The notes under the pieces are model-generated. The model searched no databases, was not told where the DNA came from, and saw nothing but the letters and a program-made list of their open reading frames with translations. A program made the translations under genes and the position numbers. Positions 34,401-48,112 of a DNA stretch of 64,000 nucleotides are shown piece after piece. How positions within the stretch are numbered: position 1 is the first letter of the stretch; each line of letters opens with the position of its first letter. Source of the stretch: Acanthaster planci (lineage: Eukaryota; Echinodermata; Asteroidea; Valvatida; Acanthasteridae); assembly GCF_001949145.1 (NCBI RefSeq), contig NW_019091391.1, positions 707,580-771,579 on the forward strand, given 5' to 3'.

Positions 34401-37400
34401 ACCTACCCTATAGCAATAGAGATCTATTTCATGTTCCCTTTATTATAGATCAACACACTGTCTCCAATTAAAACACACGCTCTATCCCCAGTCAGTAGAC
34501 AATTTATGCACGGTCACAAGCCGTTTAATCTCTCACGAAGCGCTGCCAATAGTGGCCTGTTTGAGATCATTTCAATAAAAATAAAAAACGGTCCTCGAAC
34601 GAGGATGAGGCGATGACCTCAGACCTCAGCCTCGTCCACGATTTATATTCCCTGGGGGCTGTTTGTCAAAACCTCGGAGATAAGTCTGGCCTCAAGAGCG
34701 TCTTAAGAGGGTCAAGTGGTAAATTAAAAGAGGTATACATTGCTAATAGGGGTTGGAGCGGGAAATGTTTTAAAAAATAATAGCCTCGATTTGGTTATGT
34801 GTTAATAAAATTGAAATAAAATTCTGCAGCGGGAACTTGCAAACTGTATCTGACTCTTGCCAGCGAAGAGTTCCAATTTGCTTGAAGACATGCGCACTGC
34901 CAAATCTAGGGTGTTGAATCGACACCCTGGGTATCATTTTAGAGCAACACTGGATAATATTGTCCAATACGGATGCGAATGGTATTAAATAAACATGAAT
35001 TCAACAGCATGGTTGGTGCCTTGTGATATTGTATTTACTGGAGAAACAACATTGAACAAAACTAAATATCAATCATTTCAATGCGACCCACCTGCGTGGT
35101 GTATATCTTAACATGTTATTAAGAACTCCATTTTTCAACTATATGATTCCATTCTCTCCATCCATAAGGCAACAGAGCCTCAACAGAGAGAAATTTGAAG
35201 TTGTAGAGACGTTCACCCAAGACTTGTAATATTCTCAGGCACAAGAGGCTAACGGTTCCTGCATTGAAACATAATTTTGTTCATTATGAAAAGTCCATTT
35301 TTCTCCTCGTTTTTGCTTTTCATTGGGCTGCCTGAGTTAAGTACGCCAGACATTCGCTGAAGGCTCAGCATCCATTTATCTTGCGTCTTCCTGGCACGAC
35401 GTAGCCCGTCGGCCTTTTTGAATCAAAAGGAGTACTTTTCCTTTCCATTTCTGCATTACATCTACAGCCATGACGAGAAAGCCCCCATTTTCATGAGGGA
35501 AGAGGCTTGGACGAGCAAACTCAGTGAGTCGGCTGGCAAAAAAAAAAACAGAGTAGCTCTTATCGTTCCTGCAGATTGACGACGCAGCGGTGCTTATCTA
35601 ACGCCAAGACAAAGCGCCTTAATGGTTGCATAGGCCAGATGTCCCTTCAGTCTTCGCTATGAAAGCATCCCGCCTTATTTGATTAAAAATAGTCAGCAGT
35701 CAGAAAAATGATGAAACCGAAGGATAGCTGACATTAGTTGACTGAACATGTCAGGCTTTGTTTCTTTTATGCAAACAACAGTTTTAAAGGGAGCAGATAC
35801 GGAAAAGTGTACTGCATACCTTAGTTCCAACCATTGATAGTATATTTAGCATTGCTACATTTCGCATGTAAGAATCTCTTTGCGAAAAGGATTGCTACCT
35901 AGCTAGAATGATTGATTTATCAAACTGTCGCCTGTGTCGCTATTTCAAACCCAGCTACTTTTCTTTCCACTTAAAGCGAAATATCTTGTTGTACCTAAAG
36001 CTCAGCTTTCAGTCTCCCGTATTTCCTCAACACAACCTCCATCTATTTTGTCTCATGTGTTGGCTAACTCCAAAACTGAAAGATTTAATTAAAACAAATG
36101 TAAGATTGGCTGGAGGGTGCAGTAATGTAAAACCCCATAACACAAGAAGACGCCCACAATTAAAGGGGGAAGACACATTCAGTGAACTTGTAATTTCCCC
36201 GATGATGCGAGGTCCCTTGGGGCCGTTCCAAGCATGTTATTGTTTTCCATTCTTGCGAGGCCTGTCAACGTCTTGAAATCACTTTCTCACCGTTCGCGCG
36301 CTGGTACGTTCAGCCGTAGAAGGCTCGGGAGGGGATGTTACTAGGGGACTCAGTATTGGCCGGGGGAGTTCCGCCGAGACACTTTCAGGCTAATAACTCA
36401 CACCTAATGGCCGGCTGCCCACGCATAGGCACCATCAGCTACTGTGACTGCAGAACATGTAATATTACATAGGCCATATCGAAAAGTGTGCAGAAATTAG
36501 GTAAAGAGTGAAGGTTTGACAATGCTATGGTTATCGCCAACCATCAAACCACTTTTTTTCAGGGCAGGATGTAGGGCTTCATGGCTTCACTAATGCCCTT
36601 CCGCAGAACATCTATTTTGCCTAAGGCAATCAAACCGGAGATTCAAGACCCAAGTATACGTGCACAATGACATTTTTTTTCAGAGCAAAAGGTCAGAGCC
36701 TAAAGCCCGAACCACATTGGCTACATTGATAGGATGGAGTCCTTAACACTTCGTTGTTTCCCCTTGAACATTCTTGCCATTTCAGCTTGCCTTTGAATAA
36801 TAAACGCAAGGCGTCAGAATTTCTAACAAGAATTTGCAGTCTTTGATTCCAAGTTGATCTATTAAGTACGTGATTTACACATTTTTCTTTTTACCTTGTT
36901 GTAATTAAAGTAATATCCAGCGTTAACGTTGATAGCAAAGTATTTTTCTATATCCATCTCAACGTTTAACGCCCGACACTGTAGTCTCTTATTTCGGGAA
37001 GTTTATGAATTTAGAGATTTAGGATTTGACAACTCTTGGCCAACTCCTATGCTACATACAATGCATATCAACTGATATGTTATTCCACGTGACAGGAAGC
37101 AAAGAGAGTTGTCTTTAAAACCTGGCCATCCGATATCACGCCATGCTTCATTATTCTATGACTGTTACTGATACAATGAACCCGAACCTTGCCAGGCTTC
37201 GTTTTTGACAAGAGGGATTTGCCTGTCAAAGAAATCGTGCGATAGGTCCATGTCCGTGTGGGAGCGTGGAGCCCCCCCCCCCTTCAGTTCCATTTTCCAG
37301 TTCCCCGTACATTTGAAAGATATGTAAGAAGACTCCAAAATCTTCCCTCGTTTGCTTCGAAATGTATACCCATGCATCTGCAGTAACTCTTGCAGGGTTT

Positions 37401-38376
37401 GCCGGCCACGCGGCTAACGTTGCGTTGTGAACAAATAAATGATTTGTTTAAAAAAAGAGGACATAATCTTGATGCTGAGTACACTGCCGTGTTTTAGATT
37501 GTAATGGCATCGCTTCTAAGAAACAACACAGGGCGAATGTAAGACTAAGGAGTACGGCCTCCGATCACGCCACACCACAGGGTTGGAAATAATTATTATT
37601 TTTCTTTACAAATGCCTGTTTTTGTGTGCCCGTGGGACTATAGGGTATTCTCTATGGCGACAAACACGTCACTCATTGCTTCAGTAAATTATAAGAGCCG
37701 GTTCGCCCTTTCATGTTCGGATACCGGGCAGTCGTGTCTAACACCACGCCCCCGCTTTTCAAAGGGAAAATCGTCTTTGCTTCGAACCGTTTAAATCTAA
37801 TTTAACATTAGAGACCGTCCTGGCCAAACACAAATCTGTGAAAATTCTACCCTTTGCTGAGAAGTCAAATCGTATGAGCAGTGGAGAAGAACGTAAGCGG
37901 GAAATGGGTATCTGTAGGGATTGGTATCTCCAATCAGATGGGACGAGATAAAAGCTAATAGAGACAATTAGATTGCAAAACGAATCACCCAGGGATAAAT
38001 GTTTACACAGACTTTCGGTCGGTGGAGAGCTTGGTTTGAAGACGAAAGCAAGGACGGCCGAGTCCCATTGAACGACGCCATTATTACTCAGCCTTTGCGG
38101 ATATGGCTTTTCGGGTTGGAACATAAACCGGAGCTATCTACCGTAGACGAATTGATGAAGGCGGTGGCGATACACGCGGCGCGTGTAATAGATAAATTCG
38201 TTTTGGTAGCGTTCTGCGCGCCGAGGGCATGCGGACACTCGTGTATGTGTTTGCTCGCAGAAAGAGAGCGAGAGAGAGAAAAGCTTTGATGTTTGAGAAC
38301 CAGTTAAATGTTTCAAGGAGGAAATGAATACAGCTCGATATTGCTTGAAGAACCGTGTGTTAATGTCTAGCTATTT

Positions 38377-38412
<36 letters not shown>

Positions 38413-39403
38413 TTATTTGCCTACATTAGTCACGATCGAGATTTATCAGTGCAATTCTTCTTTGATGAATCACACGAACCTGCAGGAATTCTTGAAATAT
38501 CTGTTTCTCTATCTGTGCCTAAAGAGGTAATTTAGGCATACACAATGTGTACCAGTCTTGATTTTCTACTATTGAACAAAATGCACTACTCTACCACCTA
38601 GAGGGCGTGTTCTGTGTGTGTGCGTTGTGTTCTTTGCTTCAAACGGTGCATCGATGACTCATGTGTTAAGCTGTGTGTATGTTACTTGATTCAAGTCTAC
38701 TTTCATGACGCACTATAAAGTCTAGTTTGGGCATAGGAAATTGCATTAAATCTGGAAACTTTCATGGCGCACTTTTTTATCAATGTACGTTTACACACTC
38801 AGACAGCATGTGGTATTATTTTCGTTGATCAAAATCCCATGAAAGCTTAAAAAATTTAATCACCCTCAGAAAATTTTTGAGACATTTTATAACGACGGGG
38901 CTTTCTTCACTTAAAGACATCGACTTGGTTCGCGACTCAGCGGTGTTTGATCAAGTCTTATGTAAAGGCAATTGTGATCACTTTATTCATTATAATTTGC
39001 AGGATATTATAGAACGGTGGTCTTCTGCTTTAACATTCTACTGCAATCCTTTGTAGGAAATAAGTAACTCCTGTGTCCCCATTGGATGGTTCTCGTGGAT
39101 AAACTTTATAGTCTCAGAGACACAGTCCACTTGTAAGATAGAAGTATCGCGACACGGCAATTTTTCTAGCAGTTTACGGGTATCCATGGTAAACCTCTGC
39201 GGCCTGAATACACGAGGATAAAGGCACTATAGACTGATGTTAATCATTCTTTTAAACCGCTCAATTTTAACGTGGTTGAATCATTTTATATTTCACCACT
39301 ACGTCTCAGTGCATGACTGCTGAAAGTTTTAAGCAGACTTGCACTCGTTCATGGTATTTGAAGGACCTTTTCCCACTAAAATGAACTCCGGTGGATGTAT
39401 TTC
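31451..39403. other. gene-free stretch
   Basis: This is AT-rich sequence without a supportable exon. Local features are a (CT)n run at about 38378-38409 with a purine-rich GA stretch 110 bp before it (38267-38285), and a short GAGG/CCTC-rich foldable patch near 34590-34640. A weaker CTCF-like site, CACCTAGAGGGCGT, lies near 38597. No RNA gene was seen. Confidence 0.5.
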
Positions 39404-39509
39404 GAATGTGGGTTTGCCATTAACTTCCTTTGAGACATTTACGATACCACTTACACGAATGTGGGTTTGCCATTAACTTCCTTTGAGACATTTACGATAC
39501 CACTTACAC
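39404..39509 (+). repeat. perfect 53-bp tandem duplication
   Basis: Bases 39404-39456 and 39457-39509 are identical (unit starts GAATGTGGGTTTGCC and ends CCACTTACAC). With no divergence at all, it is either a very recent duplication or an assembly artefact. Confidence 0.97.
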
Positions 39510-41345
39510 GTATCGACAATAAGGAGACTACAGTATGTTAAGGGGGGAAACTTAGCCTTCTCTACAGCCCCTACCTGTCGCATGGAGCTTGACAGACCTT
39601 GAAATAGGCTTTGACATTCGACATCTTTTGTAGGCACATAATTATCTCACAGCCAACGTGACAATAACTATTTTGACCATAATGTACCTTGAAATCACGT
39701 TGATAAATAGTTTACATCAGCATCCCCAGGCTTTCTTTATCATTATAATCACCGTCTTTTATCAGTAATATAAACAGGACCAGGGATATAGTGTTAGAGC
39801 TACGGGGGCATGGTTGTTTCCAACTTACCACGTATATCAATCAGGTGTTTTTCAAGAAATTCACATCACGACAAATCCTTGATGTCCAAAGAGGCTACAT
39901 CCGCAGTCTAAGAACTGTAAAAACTAAAAAGCCTTCGGGAAGAGTTCGATTCAGCCAATCCTCCGTAGGGTCAGGCAGTCGGCGCGCACGAGAGAAGATT
40001 GCCTCGATGTTTACAACCTGGTCGCGGGTAAATATCGCTACTCCCCACAACACATCGGTTTCGGGGAAAGAGTTGGATCTGGCATCGGTTTGGGGGGGGG
40101 GGGCAGCAGACAACTGACGACTGATTTTTCACGATAGACGGTGGTCTCCAAATCCGACGCAAGAAAAGCCCATCGACATCAGTGGCCCACATCTAACTGC
40201 ATAGTGACGCACGCACGCACACACACGCACACAAGTCAACAGATCCCGCCCCGGACCTGTCTGGTAGGGAGAATCCTCCAAGAAACTCCGGTAAAGATCC
40301 GACGGTGGTGTCGTGAACACTTCGTGCTACAGGGGTTGTGCTATATTTATAAGCGACCCGTCCGCGAGTGCCGGTGATGATGAGTGCTTGTCGAGCTAGC
40401 GGAACGTTCCATTCTCTGAATTCGCGCGGGATATGGAGCATCCGCAATTTTCCCAATGGTAGAGGGACTTGGAGTCAACTCCGGCGCAGGCGTCGCAATA
40501 AGATTGCACCATCAGCTAATATATTCCTATCTTCACTCTCCTCTAACGTTTTTTTTTACTATTTTGTTTACTCTGTAATAAATTGAAACCTTCTACAGAC
40601 CTGTTTTTCACTCTCATATTATAAGCAATTCGCTGTCTAATGTAACGGCTATAACACTGGGAATTAAAGAGCGGCGCGGGCAGCGTTGAAGACAACAGCC
40701 TCGCTGGCCCTCTGGAAAAATGCAGAGATCAAATTGCGCAGATCAAAACAATTTCAATCTATCACAAATCGTTAATGCTCAATAGTCATTTCCACACGCC
40801 TACGAGTGTTTGAACCCCCTAAATTGCCGTCAGCACTGTGCGTTGTCAACAGGATACGCATATTTTTCTACTCATATTTGAGCTCGAATTAATTGGATTG
40901 GTAACGTCGAACGGTGTCCAACAGACAGGGGAGCAATACCGTTCTGGCGTTTCATTTCGTTCGCAACTTCTATTCCTGTTCACTTGTGCCAGGATTTTTC
41001 GTTAACAGCAATGGACTGAATTTTTAATTGTCTTGTAATGAAAAACATCGGCCAATATTGCCAATGTATGTTTTGTTTTCACCTTTTGCTCGATTATGTA
41101 ATGCAAATTTATATGAGAAAAGTACCCACAGTAGGGGACAAAACGGGTTCTTACAAGCATATAAATATCAGATATACGGCCGTATGCAAAATTTAGGTAG
41201 GAGAAAGACACACAGTAAGAAAGATTTACAATTTAAAGAAGGTGTGCCAACAAAACATTGAACAGAAATACAGGACAACGCAGAAGAAGCGAAGATGTGC
41301 TTGAACTAAAATCAGTACGCGTAGGTTGCGGAGAGCGTCCATCTA
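39510..41345. other. gene-free stretch
   Basis: Nothing coding was recognised. An alternating purine-pyrimidine GCACGCACAC tract lies at 40203-40232 and a G-run near 40092. Confidence 0.5.
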
Positions 41346-41521
41346 AATACGGGCGTTTCACAATAGTGCGCCACCAAGAGTTTGCAACGCGTAGGCCAAT
41401 CACAATGTGAGAAATCCGTCCACCCAGTGCGCGTTTGGAAAGGGTCGACAAATGTCGCGCTTTGTGATTGGCCAACGCGTTGTAACCTCTTGGTGGCGCA
41501 CTGTTGTGATACGCCCGTATT
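41346..41521. mobile_element. foldback/MITE element, about 58-bp arms
   Basis: The left arm starts AATACGGGCGTTTCACAATA and the complement of the right end reads AATACGGGCGTATCACAACA. They continue matching through GTGCGCCACCAAGAG, CAACGCG and GGCCAATCACAA, to about 41403 and 41464. Only about 60 bp separate the arms. No coding capacity. The matched arms explain the overlapping open frames on both strands here. Confidence 0.85.
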
Positions 41522-42691
41522 GCACAGAGTGAGACGCGGCAAACGGATGCGGATGTGGAACGGACCAAATAATAATCTATAAAGGCGACTTTAGCTGCCC
41601 GTGAAAGTTTGTTCTTTCCTTGCTCATATTTAATGAAAGAGATTTGCATTTGCTGGTGGGCCTACCATTTGGCATGGGGCGTTTTCTGATAGTATTGCTC
41701 TCATTGGTGTGTGCTGATCTTTTTCTCAGCAAGCCATCCGCTGTACTTGAAAATAAGGAATGCAGCCGGCATGCGCTTGAAGGGCAGGCCACTTCTGGGT
41801 ATATTAATTCTATATCGCTGCATTTGAAGTACCACGCTTCTTTACCACACACCCTCGATTAATGACATCCCTGGAGCCCCAATTAAAACACACGTGTCGG
41901 ACGGCAAAATGAGAAAAAGAGGGCTGGCACCACACGCCGTAAGACCCGTAAAGAAAAGACCGCCCGTAGCTCCTGCTTGTGTTTGGAATCTAGGCAGCAA
42001 GGCAGTCTAGTCGTTTCCCTAGTCCTAGCAATAATCTGTCGGGCGTGTTTCCGCCTTCCAAATGAAGATTTTTTTCCGAACCGAAGCGACCAAACGAATA
42101 ACCCACTTCCGATGGTAAAAAAGGGGACGACTTCATTACCTAATTTTCTCACGAGGCTTTCACTCGATTCCTAAATCCTGCGACAGGGTTATAGCGAGCT
42201 TTTTCAGTGAGCCTTACTGTACCTTTTTTTTAACAAAAAAAAAACCTTTTTTTGAACTCGGCCTGGAAAAATATCACCGCTACTTTAGCTTGATAGATTG
42301 CCGCGATAGAATCACTGTCCAGAATAAATTTGAAGAAGGGCTGTAAATTCAGGCGGAATTATCTGATTTGAGTATTCAGCACTGGGAGTCAAAACACCTG
42401 CGGAATATTAACAGCTTTCTCAGAACATCGTGAATTTCTTTTTCCTCTGCGAGAAAAGAAGACGTTTGGAATTTAGCGAGTATTTGTGCAGATTTCAAGT
42501 ATGCATCTCTCAGGAGATCGTCAAGAAAAATGTATACAAGATCGCGAGTCCTTTCCCCCAAGTTTGACCTTTGTTATTAGCACACACACCACAGACAAAA
42601 TTTCGGAATTAGTCAGGAAGCAATAGTTAATTGATTTGCTCACCACCTTACTATTTTTATTGTCGAATAACTGTCGATACATTTGTGATCA
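41522..42691. other. gene-free stretch
   Basis: No supported exon. A plus-strand frame from ATG 41674 to 41862 begins with a hydrophobic, signal-peptide-like segment (MGRFLIVLLSLVCADLFL). It has no other support and also contains a splice-acceptor-like tract (CTTTTTCTCAG) near 41720. Confidence 0.4.
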
Positions 42692-42929
42692 ACTCTGTGA
42701 AAATGAGTCTTAAGTCGCCAGAGCCACTTTTTGAGTTTTCATTTGTACTAGAAAGAGCAAATTGAGTTTTTTGTTTTGATGTATCACTCAGTTTGCCATC
42801 GTGATGAAAGTGGATACTCCAAGGTGAAAAATGCTGTGGGTTCCTATTAATTTACACTGTACAAAATTATTCTCAAGGACTTTTCACTCCAAAGTGGCAC
42901 TGGCGACTTAGGACTCATTTTCACAGAGT
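42692..42929. mobile_element. TIR element (same family as in GPCR intron 1)
   Basis: The left arm ACTCTGTGAAAATGAGTC (42692 on) is mirrored by GACTCATTTTCACAGAGT, ending at 42929. Pairing continues inward through TTAAGTCGCCAG and CCACTTT, for arms of about 46 bp with few mismatches. The interior matches the copy at 18797-18993. Non-autonomous, no transposase. Confidence 0.75.
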
Positions 42930-45900
42930 GGGTCACATTTGAGAGAACGCTGAGAGTCACAAAGTTCATATTGAGACTAAACTGTACTGCTACTAATAAG
43001 AATACCGGAAATGGTCCAATGATATTTCTCAGTTGTTTGTTTTGATTAATGCATTTCGTTTCTTGTTGCCTGCATCATACCTACAGTATAGATACTTGTG
43101 GTAATTGTTATAGAGAGCTCAAAGTTAGGGTGTTTCTTTTAAAAGTACACGAAAATTAAGAAGGTGAAAATGATCTACTTGAAGTACCCACTTTTCCCAT
43201 TTATATCACTCGAACCAGGTTTTGTGATATTTTATTGAAGTTAATCAAATTTACATTGTGCAGTGTTTACTGCCAAATATTTTGCTGGCTGCAATAGGCC
43301 TAACCTGAATACAAATCAAACAAGTTACAAGATTTGATGTTTTGAGGCTAAAATAATTTATCTCTATGCCTTTGAGAAGGACTCTGTTTTGTTTGAAACG
43401 ATGGACCCTCGTACTAGTAAAGAGTTCATCAGCTGAAGAAGTACAGAGGTTAGCCACTTATACAAAAATCAATTACCAATTTAAATTACCGTCTCCCAAT
43501 ATGCCAGACTAAAACAATGAATTCAAATTAAAAGAAAATGAATTAAATTCCCTCTTATACCTTTAGAGACTGCGAGGTCTTTAAAGGCCACCTTCTGATG
43601 ATCTTCAAATGAAGTGCCATCTTTGATATTGTTCCCTTATCAGAAAGGGTCGCGCTTGCAGCGTCCCAAATGAAAAGTGAATCCAGCCATAAGCTATATA
43701 TATCGAGTTGCTATTGGGTATTAAAGTATAAGCGTATATAGTCATCGTCCCACTGGTTCTTCTAATTTTGTATCAGTTCTCGGTGTCGTAACCGGGACTT
43801 ACCTGGAGAAAGCTAGGGAGCGTTTACAGCGGTAATAATGCATATTATATTCGGTAGCTTGACATTTTCTCGACTCATCAGGGGAACCGATGTAATCACG
43901 CCCGAAGCTTAGGCTCCAGCTGCACACTCGAAGTCTGCACTGAACACTAAGAGAGATGAAATAAGCCTATTGATAATTAAAGAGACGAATATACGGGAAC
44001 TTCACTAATTGGCGTTCAGATGACCCGTACGAAATCGTCAGGGATCGGGAGCGAAATTGGAGGAGTTCATGTCTTGCAGTAAATAGAAAGTTGGATTTAA
44101 ACTATTGCGCCTTTTTTTTTACAGTGCCCGAACCATTTACAGCATTAATCCTCAATGAATGCCAATGGAAATAGTTGCCTTCTTGTTTTAATACGGAAGG
44201 GTTGGTCTAGAGGCGACTGATTTGAAACGACAGTTGGTAATGGACCTATTCTGGCGGTTAATCTAGATGACGTGGCTTCTTTGCATGACTCGCCTCAAGC
44301 AGTCACATTCGCTGCCTTGGTAAAAAGCTCCATGGCCTATTTTGATTTGAGAAATTCTTCTGTCGGCCAGAAACACAATACATGAAGAGCGTACGGTAAA
44401 AAGTAATTGCGGCTGGACTATATTAAGATCTATGGAAGTTATCTTCAGGACATTCTTGTAATCGTGCAGCCATCGCGTCTTATGTTAGTACGGCTTTCGT
44501 TGCTATCTGAACTGGCAATTGTACATATCTCATTCAACCTCCCTGTAGACTCGGAAACAAGGAACTTAATCTTTGGCAAGGCGAATTTCGACTCAGATAT
44601 TGAACCAAGCCTTTTCCGTAACAGAACAGTTTTATTTCCAGCTCAGTATCAGCAAGGATACCTCTTGACATATTGACATGGGATATTCTTGACATTGTAG
44701 TCTGAACATCCACTTTTTATTCCTGTGAAGTCTGAGCCGAAATGATGAAATAAATTCTTTACAGCTGTACTAAGTAGTATTTCACATTGTCGTTAGAGAT
44801 TGTACCTGAATCTTGTATCGTGGAACTGAATACATATCAAATCTTGCCAATACTCAGGGTACAAAACATCTTGCTTTGGTATCACCTTTCTATGTGTATA
44901 ACCCCTTTAAATACGTCACATCAGTCAAAAGCGGATTACTCACGATACAGCCAGGCGTTTTGTGTTATTCTGAGGTCCAGACTCCTTAAAAGCCTTGCGT
45001 CAGATGCATATTAACACGGAAACTACTACTCAAACTACGTGTAAGATGTGCAATATCACAGAAAGATTCACAGTTAAAAAGAGGCCTCTTGAAAGGACCT
45101 TGAAAAGGACGCTGTAAAGCTTGGTAAAACCCTTATCTTTTGCGCACATTGATTGCAATTTCAGTTGAGGTCAAAAGTTGGTTCCTACACCTGTCACGAA
45201 ATCGCTGTAAACTTGAACGATGACAAATAACACGTAGAACACTTGGAACAAATTGAGAAAAAAAGTTATGCAAACAAGAAGGACACTGCGTTTAGCACTT
45301 CAGAGTTCCGCTTGAGGAAAAAAAAATGGCTGGAGAAGAATTTATAAATGCCAGGCCTGTTTTGCAAAATGCCATTAGCGTGTGCCAGTCATGGCTGGCT
45401 AAATAATTAAGTGCACTCAATCCTGGAAAGTACTCCTAAACCCTCATGAGCTGATCGAGATGAAGGGGGACAGGATGAGGTTAATTACCGCCGACTGCGT
45501 GCCGTGCACGGTCCTCTCCTGTCCTAACCCAGTGGGTCGGTAGCCCCCTCTCTCTCTCCCCCCGCGGGCGAAGAGTTTGCTGCTTCCACGCTATGTCAGC
45601 GCTTTCCCTCCCGGAACTGCAGTGTCACCTATTGATTGCGGCGTGTCCGACTGAGACGCTTATGGAGGAAAAAAATAATGTTGGGTTTTATTTTTGATTT
45701 ACACCCATGATGCGCCTTTGAACTCAGAGAGATGAGCTTATGAGCAGCCATTTTGGCAATCGATTTAAACATCAATCAGCTTTGCTCCATCACGTTCGCT
45801 TTAATTAAATAAACGACATGACAAGCTGCCCCCTCTGACAGAGTTCACAGACTTGTGCTTTGCACATGACATCTTTAATGTCAGTGCACTTCCTCTGAGA

Positions 45901-47999
45901 CAACCCGTCCCCCTCCCCCTAAATCAACGTCATTTTAAATCACATATTTCTGGTGTCGAATCCCCAATACCATCCATTGCTGGTCGAGCACTTCCGGCAA
46001 GATCGAATGCTGCATTGAGCACGCTCGTCAATGCAGGGTTGCATGTCTGTGAGTCACCTGACTTCTTGAAAAAGTGAGACGATTCAATGAGATATCAAGT
46101 CTAATCGATATCAATGGAGACTGTAAAAGACATGTATAACAGTTGTGCATAATCCGACGCGCTCAAGCTGAGGGGTAAATTCAAGGAAAATGTGTCCCCA
46201 CCGCAAAAAAAAGACCAATCTGGCGACGAGGTTGCGCTTACTCGGTCCTTGTCTTATACATTTTGGTAGTGTGAGACTCGAAGACGCTCATTGGCAGCAA
46301 ACAAAGCAGTCCCTTTGAGATTCAACGTGCCCATGCTCAAACTGACGCAGCGGGGCCGGTGGGACCAGTATGTTTGCCGCGTCCAAGAGGCCCAAAGACT
46401 CCCATTGGCCAAGCTGAATCAACTCCAACCTCTTCAGTTAGAAACTTTGTGAATCTGCTTAGACTCCTATGGTGAGCAGAGCAGATTCAACAGCGTTTTC
46501 AACTTAGTGAGCTCGAATTAAACAGTGTCTTCATTCAAACATAAATAAGATATGATTAATCTCTATGAGTCTTTACGACACTCGAAAGAGAGCCTTATGT
46601 CTTAAACATTTTGGTATGTTTTAGGTGTAGTCCCATAGGTACAACAAAGTTGTCTATTGATTTCCTGTAAGATTAGGGTAGAAACCAAACTGGGGGACCC
46701 TACATGGATCCTATGTTGAAAAGCACATCGTGTATGAGATTCGTGTTAGGAATATTTCATTAAAGGCGAAGGTTAGTTAGTTAGATAAAAGTTCCAACTA
46801 CTTGCGTAATGGGTGTTGATCTCAACACCTTCTGGTCTGAAATGGCTTGTCAGCCACGCGGCCAAGACGGTCCAAAGGCGGAGGATGGATGGATGGAGGA
46901 ATCTTCACAGCTCCTCGGTGGGGGTGTTGTAGTTAATAATAGGATGCCGGACATCGAATATCAATAGGCAGTAATGGACACCTGAGGGCCGTTGTCCATT
47001 TCCTGTCTGCCTCCCGATGATCACTTTGGGGTTTAATGATCCCTGGGCTGTTTTTTCTCTCCCTGTCTCTCTGTCTCTTTCTCTTTCACAAAGACTGTAT
47101 GTCGATTAGCAAGGAGGAATGGAGCCAGAGGGTCGAAGGTGGCCGTTGAGATGTCGAAAAGGGCTGAGAAATCGAGGGTTCAGAAGTGGAGAGAAAAAGA
47201 TGGGAATGGAGAACCCCCCCAAAAGAAAGAAAGAAAAACGACCGCCCAGTCTGGCTTGGAGAAATCATGTCCACATCCATAAATGCGGAAGTCATCTCGC
47301 TGCTGCCAGCTTCCAAAAACAGAATCTCCGATTTCAATTATTTCAATTGAATCGGGGAGGGTGTCTCCCCTGGGAAGATTTGGCACCACATGAAAAAAAG
47401 ATCCCAATTAATAGCGCTGATTTGATTTTGGCTTGCGATTTGGTGTGTCCTCAAGCCAAGATGGGCGGATAGCTAAATCCTTGCATCTTCACTAAGTTCT
47501 TGTCTATGCCGTTCGTACTCAGGTTGTGTTACACATAATTCCTCTTGTCAATTAGAATTAGTTGTATCCAAATCTTTCAGCTGAAATGTCCGAGCAAGTT
47601 CCCAGTGGAACATTTTGGATTGGTCATGCACGCAGCTAGATTATTTTTTCCCTGAAAATATTATGAAACAAAACGGTGCGACAATCTTGTCCATTTTTTC
47701 CCCAAGTTACTTTCCAAGTTCCAGGTCCTGTAGGTTGGAAATGTAGCCGTAGAAGTCGTACGCTGTCATTTTTGTAGATCCCTGTAATCTTCCTACAGGC
47801 CCCTGCCTGGCATAATGCCAACCTTGCCCATCGGAAGATGGTTAGAGTGAAATAAACACCGGGAAATGCTTCTGTTCTCCTTTTTTCACCGTGACAATTC
47901 CACCCTCACTCATATTTATTTATGGATGTTCGATCCCTCAGTTTACCTATACACAACGGAACCATGGCTTAAGCACACCCACTTTCTCCTCGTACCAAG
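42930..47999. other. gene-free stretch
   Basis: No coding exon, RNA gene or clear repeat was recognised. Open frames are below about 120 codons. A pyrimidine run near 47040-47090 and purine-rich sequence at 47110-47245 give local strand asymmetry. Confidence 0.5.
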
Positions 48000-48112
48000 G
48001 GGCCGTCCATAAAGTAGTACGCACGAAATGCCAACTTTTTGCACACACACCCCCGTACGCACGGTGTATGCAGTGGCTTCAATCCCCCCCTTCCCTTGTA
48101 CACATACGCCTT
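48000..48112 (+). repeat. single arm of the GGGGCC..CCATAAAG repeat family
   Basis: It starts AGGGGCCGTCCATAAAGTAG and continues through GCACGAAAT, CCAACTTTT, CGTACGCA, GTGTATGCAGTGGCTTCAA and CATACGCC. This follows the inverted right arm of the element at 29294-29843 over about 100 bp. No mirrored second end was found downstream, so it is a partial copy. Confidence 0.65.

Noticed and set aside
41382-41582. Coding frames at 41.3-41.6 kb on both strands
   Set aside because: They are translations of the inverted arms of the foldback element.
41674-41862. Small secreted peptide gene
   Set aside because: A hydrophobic N-terminus alone is weak evidence. No homologue, cleavage-site context or processing sites were recognised.
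43863-43893. Hammerhead-like CTGATGAGTCGAGAAAA on the minus strand
   Set aside because: Only 5 nt separate CTGATGA from GAAA, so no stem II can form, and stem I does not pair.
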